Positions 1 through 5,884 of a stretch of 6,432 nt of DNA are shown here, in pieces. The stretch is from an uncultured Coriobacteriaceae bacterium (GTDB lineage Bacteria; Actinomycetota; Coriobacteriia; Coriobacteriales; QAMH01): positions 1 through 6,432 of the forward strand of contig CACZSV010000084.1 in assembly GCA_902783925.1 (NCBI GenBank), written 5' to 3'. Each line of letters starts with the position of its first letter. The first letter of the stretch is position 1. The position numbers were made by a program, and so were the translations under genes. The notes under the pieces were generated by a model, which did no database searches, had not been told where the DNA came from, and saw nothing but the letters and a program-made list of their open reading frames with translations.

Positions 1-119
1 TCGAGACGGCAGAGCAGCTCAACATGCTCGTCAACATGGGGTGCCGGATGTTCCAGGGGTACTACTTTGCCAGGCCCATGCCCGTGAGTGAGTTCGAAAA
101 AGCATATCTCGCGGCATAG
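1..119 (+). CDS. EAL-domain protein, C-terminal end (partial, 5' truncated)
   Basis: This is the last 38 codons of a gene that begins upstream of the window; the reading frame starts at base 3 and ends at TAG 117-119. The visible tail contains ETAEQLNMLVNMGC, then FQGYYFARPMP, then EFEKAYLAA. This pattern (a Glu-Thr-x-Glu-Gln helix, a hydrophobic turn, the Gln-Gly-Tyr strand, Arg-Pro-Met-Pro, then a short acidic helix) is the classic C-terminal end of an EAL domain. EAL domains hydrolyse cyclic di-GMP to pGpG, or act as catalytically dead c-di-GMP sensors. The catalytic residues lie upstream of the window, so activity cannot be judged. Any GGDEF, PAS or membrane portion of the same protein is also out of view. 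The stop falls directly after the domain, so nothing is fused at the C-terminus. The identification is confident for the domain only. Confidence 0.85.
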   Translation, partial: ETAEQLNMLVNMGCRMFQGYYFARPMPVSEFEKAYLAA

Positions 120-139
120 ACGAGCTGCCCTTTTCGAAT

Positions 140-241
140 GTAGGGGCGAGGTCGTAGGTGCGGGCTTTTAGCCTCGCCCGCCCCCTAACCGCGTTGCTGC
201 CGATGAGCCGTGGACTCGGGCGCTCAGGAGAGCGCCCCTAC
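140..241. repeat. MITE/REP-like palindromic intergenic element
   Basis: A stretch of about 102 bases is bounded by a perfect 9-bp inverted repeat, GTAGGGGCG at 140-148 and CGCCCCTAC at 233-241. Inside are two further hairpins: GGGCGAGG 144-151 with CCTCGCCC 172-179, and GGGCGCT 218-224 with AGCGCCC 231-237 around a 6-base loop. A near-copy of the left end, GTAGGTGCGGG, recurs in direct orientation at 154-164. No transposase or convincing gene is present. Nested inverted repeats with GTAGGGGCG-type ends, placed just after a gene, are what is expected of a small non-autonomous or REP-like dispersed repeat. No clear target-site duplication can be seen. A related-looking motif on the opposite strand at 288-302 may be a second end, in which case the element is longer. 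Copy number in the genome cannot be seen from one window. Confidence 0.5.
144..179 (+). terminator. possible terminator hairpin after the EAL gene
   Basis: An 8-bp perfect GC-rich stem (GGGCGAGG 144-151, CCTCGCCC 172-179) encloses a 20-base loop and begins 25 bases after the EAL-gene stop. It is followed by a C-rich run, not a T-run, so it is not a canonical intrinsic terminator. It is also part of the repeat element described separately. It could slow or stop read-through from the EAL gene, but the sequence does not prove this. Confidence 0.25.
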
Positions 242-364
242 CGCACTCAGCCGGCATCCCTGAAGCGTCCTTGCCTTTCGACCCATCGCAAGGTCGCCCT
301 ACGCCTGAATTATCACGAAACCATTGCAGGTGGAGCTTCTATGCGCGTTGCCCGAAAAGCGCGT

Positions 365-370
365 TACAAT
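365..370 (+). promoter_or_regulatory. candidate -10 box (TACAAT) for the 439-2424 gene pair
   Basis: TACAAT differs from the TATAAT consensus at one position. It lies about 70 bases before the proposed TTG start at 439, a sensible place for a promoter. No good -35 hexamer is seen at 16-18 bases; the nearest, TTGCCC at 348-353, has an 11-base spacer, which is too short. The same TACAAT hexamer appears upstream of purB. This is a weak call from hexamer match and position only. Confidence 0.3.
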
Positions 371-426
371 CGTGGACACGAACACAAAGGCGATACGATC
401 CGCGCCTAAAATGGTGCGGCTCGCGA

Positions 427-432
427 AAAGGG
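427..432 (+). promoter_or_regulatory. ribosome binding site that favours the TTG start at 439
   Basis: AAAGGG at 427-432 sits six bases before TTG 439-441, a normal Shine-Dalgarno spacing. This places the start after the repeat-derived stretch and argues against the longer frame beginning at ATG 271. Confidence 0.5.
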
Positions 433-438
433 CGCATA

Positions 439-1083
439 TTGGCAGAAGAGCAGAAATATTACGCATGCTACTGCAGGCTCGATAGCACGAACGCCGACTC
501 GCTTATCACAGTCGATGGCAATGCTATGGTCATTGGCGTGGAGCTGAGTCTCACACAAGAGGTGCATGTGAACCAGAGGGGAAAGGAAGTTCCCAGGATC
601 GTGCTGGCCAACGGAGATTATCCAATGGGGTTTCTGCCGGTCAAAGAATACAAGAAAGTCACGGATCTGCAAGAAAAAGGATGGGTATGCCGGGCGTTTC
701 TATCGCTTGCCGTGTATAACAGGCTCGAGAACAGCTATTGGGCCGAAGTGGCCCTCGTCTGCTACAGCAAGGAGTACGAAAAAGCGTTTGCGGGTTTTTG
801 CGATGGGGTGATAAGGCGCATTTGCAAGGGTGGACGTCCTGATATTGATCTTTCTGATGCGGAGGTGGAGCGCGTCATAGAGACAAACGGGCAGTGGGCG
901 GAAATGAACGAGAAGAAGCGCCCCAAGCTCGAAGTCGGGTCTGCATACTTTAAAACCCGCCGATCCTTTGCAGAAAACATGGCGTATGCTGCTGCCGAAG
1001 GTAACAAGGGCTGCTATGTTAGCCTCTTTATCGCAGTGTTTATCATCATTTTTACGATTATCTGGTTCGTCTTTTTCAGATAA
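439..1083 (+). CDS. hypothetical tail-anchored membrane protein, 214 aa
   Basis: I do not recognise this family with confidence. The proposed start is TTG 439, chosen because AAAGGG lies six bases upstream and because the residues before it look non-coding. The protein begins LAEEQKYYACYCRLDS and has a mixed alpha/beta cytoplasmic-type body (about residues 5-130) containing GFLPVKEY at 64-71. A charged, Glu/Lys-rich helical segment follows (about 137-180). A single strongly hydrophobic segment of isoleucine, phenylalanine and valine (about 191-213) ends one residue before the stop. There is no N-terminal signal peptide, so the topology is probably tail-anchored with the body in the cytoplasm. 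Seven cysteines (10, 12, 84, 108, 121, 129, 192) form no obvious metal motif. The VIGVELS...GFLP stretch is faintly like a HIRAN-type fold, but this is too weak to name. The stop is 21 bases before the radical SAM gene, suggesting co-transcription. Confidence 0.7.
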   Translation: MAEEQKYYACYCRLDSTNADSLITVDGNAMVIGVELSLTQEVHVNQRGKEVPRIVLANGDYPMGFLPVKEYKKVTDLQEKGWVCRAFLSLAVYNRLENSYWAEVALVCYSKEYEKAFAGFCDGVIRRICKGGRPDIDLSDAEVERVIETNGQWAEMNEKKRPKLEVGSAYFKTRRSFAENMAYAAAEGNKGCYVSLFIAVFIIIFTIIWFVFFR

Positions 1084-1104
1084 GATCAAACGACGGGGAA
1101 CAAG

Positions 1105-2424
1105 ATGCTGACAGAACGAATACTCTCGCAAGCTGTTCGTACCATGAACGGACACTATCTGAACCTCAAGCCCATAGATGCGGCAAACGCAACGCTTCCG
1201 GCACCCAAGCCTGGCAAACGCTACATGCTGTATATGCACATCCCGTTTTGCGAAAGGCTGTGTCCGTACTGCTCGTTCAACCGTTTTCCATTCGAGGAAG
1301 ACAAGGCCCGCGCTTACTTTGCGAACCTGCGCACCGAGATGGAGATGGTGGCGCGCCTGGGATACGATTTCGATTCCCTGTATGTTGGAGGCGGCACCCC
1401 GACGATTCTCATCGACGAGCTTGTAAAGACGATTAAGCAGGCACGAGACACCTTCTCCATCGAGGAGGTGTCAAGCGAGACGAACCCGAACCATCTGACC
1501 GAACGCCATATCGAGAAGCTCGATGGCGTCGTTCAGAGGCTTTCTGTTGGCGTTCAGAGCTTCGACGACGGCCTGCTCAAGCAGATGGACCGCTATGACA
1601 AGTACGGCAGCGCCGAAGAGATATTGCGCCGCGTGCGCGAGGTTGCAGATTCGCATGTTTTCAAATCGCTCAACGTGGACATGATCTTCAACTTCCCCGC
1701 GCAAACCGAGGAAATGCTCATCAACGACATCGCGGCCATTCTCGAATCGCATACAAATCAGACGACCTTCTACCCGCTCATGGCGTCGCCTGCGGTGGAA
1801 AAGTCGCTCGCGGCATCCGTTGGTGAGGTTGACTATGCGCGCGAGCAACGCTTCTACGAGATTATCTGTGAAGGTCTTGCCGGGGGAGACGATCCGGCGT
1901 TTACCTTTGGCGATGCGTGGACTTTCAACGACTCCGCCAATGCGATGATCGACGAGTACATCATCGACTACGAGGAATACCCCGCCCTGGGCAGCGGTGG
2001 CATGAGCTTCCTGGACGAGAAGCTCTATGTGAATACCTTCAGCGTGAGCGAATATGCCGAGAGAATCAAAGCGGGCAAGATGTCAGTCGCCCGCGCGACG
2101 GAATTCAGCAAGCGTGACCACATGCGCTACCGTTTCATGATGCAGCTTTTTGGCCTGCGCCTAGACAAGAAGGCGTGGGAACGCGACTTTGGGTGCAGTA
2201 TCGCGGCGGGATTGCCCGCGGAATACTCGTTTTTCAAGGCGTCTGGCGCTATCGACACCGACGACGATGAACAAATCACGCTGACGCCCAAAGGTCGTTA
2301 CATGATGGTTGCGATGATGCGCCAGTTCTTCATTGGGGTAAACGGCGTGCGCGACGACGCGCGCAGCGCGCTTCCAGAAAACGAACGAGAGCTTCTCTTT
2401 GGCGCGGGGGTGCCCATCAAATAA
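1105..2424 (+). CDS. coproporphyrinogen III oxidase-family radical SAM protein (HemW/HemN-like)
   Basis: This 439-residue protein is a radical SAM enzyme of the HemN/HemW/ChuW superfamily, which uses a [4Fe-4S] cluster and S-adenosylmethionine under low-oxygen conditions. Visible motifs are HIPFCERLCPYCSF, giving CX3CX2C at Cys49, 53 and 56 (cluster ligands); GGGTP 95-99 (SAM binding); ETNPN 125-129; GVQSF 149-153; and VDMIFNFPAQT 191-201. A HemN-type C-terminal domain covers about 338-415, including LTPKGRYM. CPYC followed by Ser-Phe resembles HemW (heme chaperone) more than HemN, which has a fourth Cys. However, it is longer than a typical HemW (about 380). The usual Gly-Leu-Pro is Asn-Phe-Pro, the Arg-x-His after GVQSF is Arg-Tyr-Asp (163-165), and Gly-x-Gly-Ala-His-Ser is GSGGMS (296-301). 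Substrate and reaction are therefore unknown; heme binding, porphyrin chemistry or heme breakdown are all possible. The ATG at 1105 follows GGGGAA at 1095-1100 by four bases. Met14 (base 1144) is an alternative start. Confidence 0.85.
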   Translation: MLTERILSQAVRTMNGHYLNLKPIDAANATLPAPKPGKRYMLYMHIPFCERLCPYCSFNRFPFEEDKARAYFANLRTEMEMVARLGYDFDSLYVGGGTPTILIDELVKTIKQARDTFSIEEVSSETNPNHLTERHIEKLDGVVQRLSVGVQSFDDGLLKQMDRYDKYGSAEEILRRVREVADSHVFKSLNVDMIFNFPAQTEEMLINDIAAILESHTNQTTFYPLMASPAVEKSLAASVGEVDYAREQRFYEIICEGLAGGDDPAFTFGDAWTFNDSANAMIDEYIIDYEEYPALGSGGMSFLDEKLYVNTFSVSEYAERIKAGKMSVARATEFSKRDHMRYRFMMQLFGLRLDKKAWERDFGCSIAAGLPAEYSFFKASGAIDTDDDEQITLTPKGRYMMVAMMRQFFIGVNGVRDDARSALPENERELLFGAGVPIK

Positions 2425-2435
2425 CGCCGGGCCGC

Positions 2436-2466
2436 CAGCGCTGCTTCCTGCTTACATCGAGCGCTG
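2436..2466. terminator. weak hairpin between convergent genes
   Basis: CAGCGCT (2436-2442) pairs with AGCGCTG (2460-2466), a 7-bp perfect stem with a 17-base loop, in the space where the radical SAM gene and the minus-strand WYL operon converge (stops at 2424 and 2452). Its right arm lies just inside the end of the minus-strand gene. No T-run follows on either strand, so it is at best a poor bidirectional terminator. Confidence 0.25.
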
Positions 2467-3348
2467 CAGCGAATGCGCGAAATGCTTGCATGCCTCGACG
2501 AGCTCGGGCGGGTCGAGAGGAACAGCATGACCCATCTGTGCAACGATATGCTTGGGCAGCCACATGCTCCCCACCCAATCGATGCTCATTATCTTAGCGC
2601 TGTCCTCAAGCGTTTTTACTGTGCGCATGCCATGCCAGGCGGGAATGGCTGACCCCGAGGCAAAGCGGACATGCGCCTTGATAACGGAGCGACGGAACTC
2701 TTCCTTTATTGACGGGACATCGTCACGGGGGTTGTACCGTTTCTCGAGAACTACCGCGCTTTTGATGCGGTCGAGCCTGAACGAACGCCACCCTTGCGCA
2801 CGAAGACAATACGCAAGAAGGTATCGCCTGCCATCGCGAGAGAAGAACACGGTGGGTTCGACATCACGCTCTATGACCCGATCGTCGCCTTCTCCTTGGT
2901 AGCCAATTCGGACAAGGTGGTGGTCTTCGTCTTCGCAGGCGGTCGAGAGTGTTTGCGCGACGCTGGCTGCGGCGGTAGTCCCCGCAGTTCGCACATGGGG
3001 GGCGGATGTAGTCCGTGTGTGCTTGAGGAGCGCCTTGGTCTCCAGAATTTTGCGCACCAGCTCGTCATCGGCATCGAATCCAGCATTTTCCAGTACGTCG
3101 ATGAGCACGTCTGCTTCCTCAGAAGTGAGGCGCAGCAGTCTCTCGGGACGCCGGGAAACAAGAGAAGCGTGGGTTTCGTGCAAATCGAGACGTACCGATG
3201 CGACATCGTATGCATATACCAGAAGCTCGAGTGCTTCGGAAACCTGCTTTTGTGAGCAGTTCAGCAATTGCGCCAACTGCGGAACCGATACTGTGCCTTC
3301 GCGTTCGAGCTGCGCTAAAACGGCAACGATGATCTCGTTGTTCTTCAT
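2452..3348 (-). CDS. WYL-domain transcriptional regulator, PafC-like (second gene of the pair)
   Basis: This 298-residue protein has the layout of a WYL regulator. An N-terminal winged helix-turn-helix occupies about 1-55 (SVPQLAQLLNCSQKQVSEAL at 21-40 is the recognition region). A linker with LTSEEADVLIDVLENAG at 74-90 follows, then a WYL domain at about 145-205 with RRYLLAYC (174-181) and FRLDRIKSAV (190-199), and a C-terminal WCX-type segment to the end. WYL domains are Sm-like folds thought to bind a ligand, proposed to be single-stranded DNA or nucleotides in some members. PafB/PafC activate the RecA-independent DNA-damage response in mycobacteria. The order, size and domain plan match PafC, but the target here is unknown. 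A low-complexity Thr/Ala/Ser stretch (about 112-135) separates the DNA-binding and WYL parts. The ATG overlaps the stop of the upstream WYL gene in ATGA, with AGGAGG seven bases upstream. Confidence 0.85.
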   Translation of the reverse strand: MKNNEIIVAVLAQLEREGTVSVPQLAQLLNCSQKQVSEALELLVYAYDVASVRLDLHETHASLVSRRPERLLRLTSEEADVLIDVLENAGFDADDELVRKILETKALLKHTRTTSAPHVRTAGTTAAASVAQTLSTACEDEDHHLVRIGYQGEGDDRVIERDVEPTVFFSRDGRRYLLAYCLRAQGWRSFRLDRIKSAVVLEKRYNPRDDVPSIKEEFRRSVIKAHVRFASGSAIPAWHGMRTVKTLEDSAKIMSIDWVGSMWLPKHIVAQMGHAVPLDPPELVEACKHFAHSLQRSM

Positions 3349-4343
3349 TGCTGGGCCTCCTGCTCCTCGAGGACGTGCAACATGCGGAGAACACCTTGGT
3401 TAAGGGCGTCGACCGCCTCTGGTGGGTCCAGAAGCGTGACGTTGGGAGCATGCTCGATACACCACTGTGCAAGCGCCTCGAAATCACGGCATTCAACGGT
3501 CCAAATAACTTCGTCTCCTTCGTTTTCGAGAACACCTTGGTTCATCGTGAGCTGATCGCATCTCCACGCAGCATCTGCATTAAAGCGAATGCGCGCCACG
3601 CTGTCTTTGCTGCCAAACTGAAACGGCAGGCCATAGTATTTGCTCGCGTCGAATGCCCGTTCCGGGAAATCTGGCCTGTCGATGCTTGCCGCATGCACGC
3701 GTATTCTCTTCATGCGGTCAAGCCTGAAGCAGCGCTCTTCATGTGCGCCTGTATCATATGCAACGACGTAACAATTCGATTTGAGTATGAAGCAGCCAAA
3801 CGGCTCGACCTCGCGCGAGCTCTGCTCGCCCGACGAATCCGTATAGTCGAAAAACGTGCGCTTGCGATGCGAAATTGCCTTGCGCACCTTGGCGAGGCCC
3901 TTTGGTTCGGCATTCTTCACAATCGATTCGAAAGCCGGGCTGTCGAACTGTGGCAGCAGGTCCGGAACACCAAGCTCGTCGCTGAGCTTGATAAGGACCA
4001 TACGCAAATCGTTTTTGAAGGGGTAGTTTTCATCTTCGAGCAAAGCCCCGCAGAGCATTCTCAGCAGGCTCGCCTGCGAGTTCGTAAGGTCGACGGGAGC
4101 GGCGAGGCTGCGTTTCTCATCGAGCGAATAGCGCATGTCATCGCCGACCTTCAGGAATATGCCAAGCTCCTGCAAGCTCCTCTTGTCACGTTCGAACTGA
4201 CGGCGTATTGACTCGTCGTTATTGGTTTTAGACGAGTATTCGTAGGGAAACCGGTCTCGGATCTCTGCAAAGCTCACCGGTCCGGCCTCTTTTATGAAAA
4301 CAAAGAGCTTGACCAGCCGTTCGCCTTCGCTGATGCGTTCCAT
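3345..4343 (-). CDS. WYL-domain transcriptional regulator, PafB-like (first gene of the pair)
   Basis: This 332-residue WYL regulator has an N-terminal winged helix-turn-helix (about 1-75). SFAEIRDRFPYEY is at 24-36, and SIRRQFERDKRSLQELGI at 45-62 is the typical helix-to-wing segment of this family. A linker of helices follows (about 84-160). The WYL domain (about 160-220) contains PFGCFILKSNCYVVAYD at 181-197 and CFRLDRMKRI at 205-214, and a C-terminal WCX segment runs from about 240 to 325. The namesake Trp-Tyr-Leu is Cys-Tyr-Val here, while the Arg-Leu-Asp-Arg part is kept. The ATG at 4343 has AAGAGAGG ending five bases upstream. It is the first gene of a two-gene operon and is divergent from purB, with 188 bases between the start codons, so it may bind that shared region and control itself, purB or both. 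PafB-like assignment rests on gene order and the partner; the ligand and regulon are not shown by sequence. Confidence 0.85.
   Translation of the reverse strand: MERISEGERLVKLFVFIKEAGPVSFAEIRDRFPYEYSSKTNNDESIRRQFERDKRSLQELGIFLKVGDDMRYSLDEKRSLAAPVDLTNSQASLLRMLCGALLEDENYPFKNDLRMVLIKLSDELGVPDLLPQFDSPAFESIVKNAEPKGLAKVRKAISHRKRTFFDYTDSSGEQSSREVEPFGCFILKSNCYVVAYDTGAHEERCFRLDRMKRIRVHAASIDRPDFPERAFDASKYYGLPFQFGSKDSVARIRFNADAAWRCDQLTMNQGVLENEGDEVIWTVECRDFEALAQWCIEHAPNVTLLDPPEAVDALNQGVLRMLHVLEEQEAQQ
3356..3361 (-). promoter_or_regulatory. strong Shine-Dalgarno for the PafC-like gene inside the PafB-like gene
   Basis: On the minus strand, a perfect AGGAGG lies seven bases before the start codon at 3348-3346, within the last codons of the upstream WYL gene. 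Together with the ATGA overlap at 3345-3348, it points to translational coupling or reinitiation. Confidence 0.75.
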
Positions 4344-4413
4344 CGCAACCTCTCTTCAAACTGCATCGATGTGGGAATACCGCAAGTGCGTGCCTTGGTG
4401 CGCCCGCCGCCGT

Positions 4414-4425
4414 GCGGATTTCCGC
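4414..4425. promoter_or_regulatory. short dyad GCGGA-TT-TCCGC
   Basis: A perfect 5-bp inverted repeat with a 2-base centre lies three bases to the left of the larger dyad at 4429-4444. It has the same spacing style, so the two could be tandem half-operators. Alone, a 5-bp dyad in GC-rich DNA is weak evidence. Confidence 0.3.
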
Positions 4426-4428
4426 TCT

Positions 4429-4444
4429 CAATGGTAAACCATTG
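4429..4444. promoter_or_regulatory. operator-like dyad CAATGGT-AA-ACCATTG
   Basis: Two perfect 7-bp arms flank a 2-base centre, giving a 16-base inverted repeat typical in size of a dimeric helix-turn-helix binding site. Its centre (about 4436.5) lies roughly 60 bases upstream of the transcription start inferred from the purB -10 box. This would suit an activator contacting RNA polymerase from upstream, or a repressor of the divergent WYL operon. Which protein binds is unknown. Confidence 0.55.
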
Positions 4445-4459
4445 CGTGCCCGTGTTCTT

Positions 4460-4489
4460 TTCGCGTATTGGGTAAAAGAGAAATACAAT
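4460..4489 (+). promoter_or_regulatory. candidate purB promoter
   Basis: TACAAT at 4484-4489 is a good -10 hexamer. The best -35 at an 18-base spacing is the poor match TTCGCG (4460-4465). A weak -35 fits a promoter that needs an activator. GTATTG 4465-4470 and CAATAC 4486-4491 form a perfect inverted repeat 15 bases apart that overlaps the -10 box, a place where a bound repressor would block initiation. Confidence 0.4.
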
Positions 4490-4531
4490 ACAGGCTGAAG
4501 GAACAAACATCGTGGCGAAAGGACACACGCG

Positions 4532-5875
4532 ATGATCGAGCGTTATACGCGACCCAAGATGGGGCATATCTGGTCACTACAGAACAAGTTCGACATCTGG
4601 AAAGAAGTCGAAATACTGGCATGCGAGGCGCAGGCCGAGCTTGGTCAGTGCGGCATCACAAAACTGGATGCCAAGTGGATTCGCGAACATGCCGATTTCA
4701 CCGTTGCAGAGATCGACGAGGTCGAAAAGGTAACCAACCACGATGTGATCGCGTTTACCACAGTCATGGCAAAGTACATCGACGCGGATATTGCAGACGG
4801 CGAAGCAAAACCCAGCCGCTGGGTTCACTATGGCATGACGAGCTCGGATCTTGGCGATACTGCTTTGAGCTACCAAGTTGTCCAGGCGCTCGACATCATC
4901 ATTGAAGACGTGAAGCAACTGGGCAAGACGTGCAAGCGCCGCGCATTCGAGTTCGAGAACGATATCTGCGTGGGCAGAACCCACGGTATTCATGCAGAGC
5001 CCATGACCTTCGGGATGAAGTTCGGTAGTTGGGCATGGGCGCTCAAACGTGCGCAGACGCGTCTCGAGCAGGCGCGAGAAGTGTCTGCGACGGGCGCCAT
5101 TAGTGGGGCGGTCGGCACTTACTCCAACATCGACCCGTACGTTGAGCAATATGTTTGCGAGAAAATGGGGCTTACTCCGGATCCTCTCTCGACGCAGGTT
5201 ATCGCACGCGATCGCCATGCACAGGCCATGGCCGCGCTCGCCGTGTGCGCCTCAACGCTCGAGTCCATCGCCATGCAGGTCCGCCTGCTTCAGCAATCCG
5301 ACGTCATCGAGGCAGAAGAACCCTTCACGAAGGGTCAGAAGGGCTCGAGCGCGATGCCCCACAAGCGCAACCCCATCACTGCAGAAAGGGTGTGCGGACT
5401 TTCGCGCGTCGTGAAATCGAATGCACAGGTCGCTTTCGATAACGTCGCATTGTGGTACGAGCGCGACATCTCGCACTCCGGCGCAGAACGCGTGGCACTT
5501 GCAGACAGCTTTACCGCCCTCGACTATATGTTCGGTAAGATGCAGTGGATGCTCGACGGGCTCAATGTCTACACGAACAAGAGCCTGCACAATCTTTGGC
5601 GCACGCGTGGTTTGATATTCAGCTCCAAGGTGATTCTGGCGCTAGTCGACTGCGGCATGACCCGCGAGGACGCATATGTCGTCGTGCAACGTAACGCCAT
5701 GAAGGTGTGGGAAGACATCCAGCAGGCGCATGAGGGACCTTCGTTCAGAGAGAACCTCGAGGCCGACGCCGATTGTACGCTTGCAAAAGAGCAGCTTGAT
5801 GACATTTTCGACCCTGCGGGTTTTCTAGGCCACAAGGATGTTATCTTTGCACGGTTGCAAAAACTGGAATTTTAG
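4532..5875 (+). CDS. purB: adenylosuccinate lyase
   Basis: Adenylosuccinate lyase removes fumarate in two steps of purine synthesis: SAICAR to AICAR, and adenylosuccinate to AMP. It acts in the cytoplasm as a homotetramer whose active sites combine residues from three subunits. The 447-residue length is normal for the bacterial form. Visible motifs are the N-terminal MIERYTRPKMGHIWS, HYGMTSSDLGDTA (99-111), GRTHGIHAEP (148-157) with the catalytic His151 region, QQSDVIEAEEPF (254-265), and the fumarase/lyase superfamily signature GSSAMPHKRN (271-280), whose mobile loop carries the catalytic serine. RDISHSGAER (311-320) and NLWRTRGLIFS (354-364) are also family-typical, and no key residue is missing. 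The ATG at 4532 has AAAGGA eight bases upstream. It heads a tight operon with the TSCPD and Tat-lipoprotein genes, and its promoter region carries inverted repeats that may be operators. Confidence 0.97.
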   Translation: MIERYTRPKMGHIWSLQNKFDIWKEVEILACEAQAELGQCGITKLDAKWIREHADFTVAEIDEVEKVTNHDVIAFTTVMAKYIDADIADGEAKPSRWVHYGMTSSDLGDTALSYQVVQALDIIIEDVKQLGKTCKRRAFEFENDICVGRTHGIHAEPMTFGMKFGSWAWALKRAQTRLEQAREVSATGAISGAVGTYSNIDPYVEQYVCEKMGLTPDPLSTQVIARDRHAQAMAALAVCASTLESIAMQVRLLQQSDVIEAEEPFTKGQKGSSAMPHKRNPITAERVCGLSRVVKSNAQVAFDNVALWYERDISHSGAERVALADSFTALDYMFGKMQWMLDGLNVYTNKSLHNLWRTRGLIFSSKVILALVDCGMTREDAYVVVQRNAMKVWEDIQQAHEGPSFRENLEADADCTLAKEQLDDIFDPAGFLGHKDVIFARLQKLEF

Positions 5876-5884
5876 GAATAGCGC

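Larger units (their letters stand above)
242..438. other. non-coding leader between the repeat element and the tail-anchored protein gene
   Basis: No convincing gene lies here. The frame of the next gene stays open upstream to an ATG at 271. That extension would begin in repeat-adjacent DNA and gives a low-complexity, Arg-, Trp- and Cys-rich translation unlike the rest of the protein. The stretch contains GCAAGGTCGCCCTAC (288-302), whose reverse complement resembles the left end of the repeat at 140-148. It also contains a TACAAT hexamer (365-370) that could be a -10 box. Confidence 0.5.
4344..4531. promoter_or_regulatory. divergent promoter region between the WYL operon and purB
   Basis: These 188 bases separate two divergent start codons and contain no gene. 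From left to right there is a Shine-Dalgarno for the WYL gene (minus strand, 4349-4356), a GC-rich tract (about 4398-4417), two adjacent dyads with 2-base centres (4414-4425 and 4429-4444), an AT-rich stretch with a candidate purB -10 box (4484-4489), a 6-bp inverted repeat overlapping that box (4465-4491), and the purB Shine-Dalgarno AAAGGA (4518-4523). No convincing -35/-10 pair for the minus-strand operon was found. Confidence 0.6.

Noticed and set aside
158..409. An 83-codon plus-strand open frame in the gap after the EAL gene
   Set aside because: It begins inside the palindromic repeat element, has no ribosome binding site that I can see, and its Arg-rich translation has no domain-like pattern.
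700..1239. A 179-codon minus-strand open frame across the tail-anchored and radical SAM genes
   Set aside because: It spans two plus-strand genes and their short gap, with no family motif and a Cys/His/Arg-rich shadow-like composition.
2348..2372. GC-rich alternating GCGC self-complementary stretch near the end of the radical SAM gene
   Set aside because: It lies within the coding frame, codes for ordinary Asp-Asp-Ala-Arg-Ser-Ala residues and is explained by codon choice in GC-rich DNA.
3348..4211. A 287-codon plus-strand open frame opposite the PafB-like gene
   Set aside because: The opposite strand encodes a clear WYL regulator with a good start signal. This frame is its shadow and shows no recognisable motif.
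4344..4531. A purine riboswitch or other structured leader ahead of purB
   Set aside because: I see no three-helix purine-riboswitch core or conserved junction bases. The inverted repeats present are short, with 2-base centres, and suit protein binding better than RNA folding.
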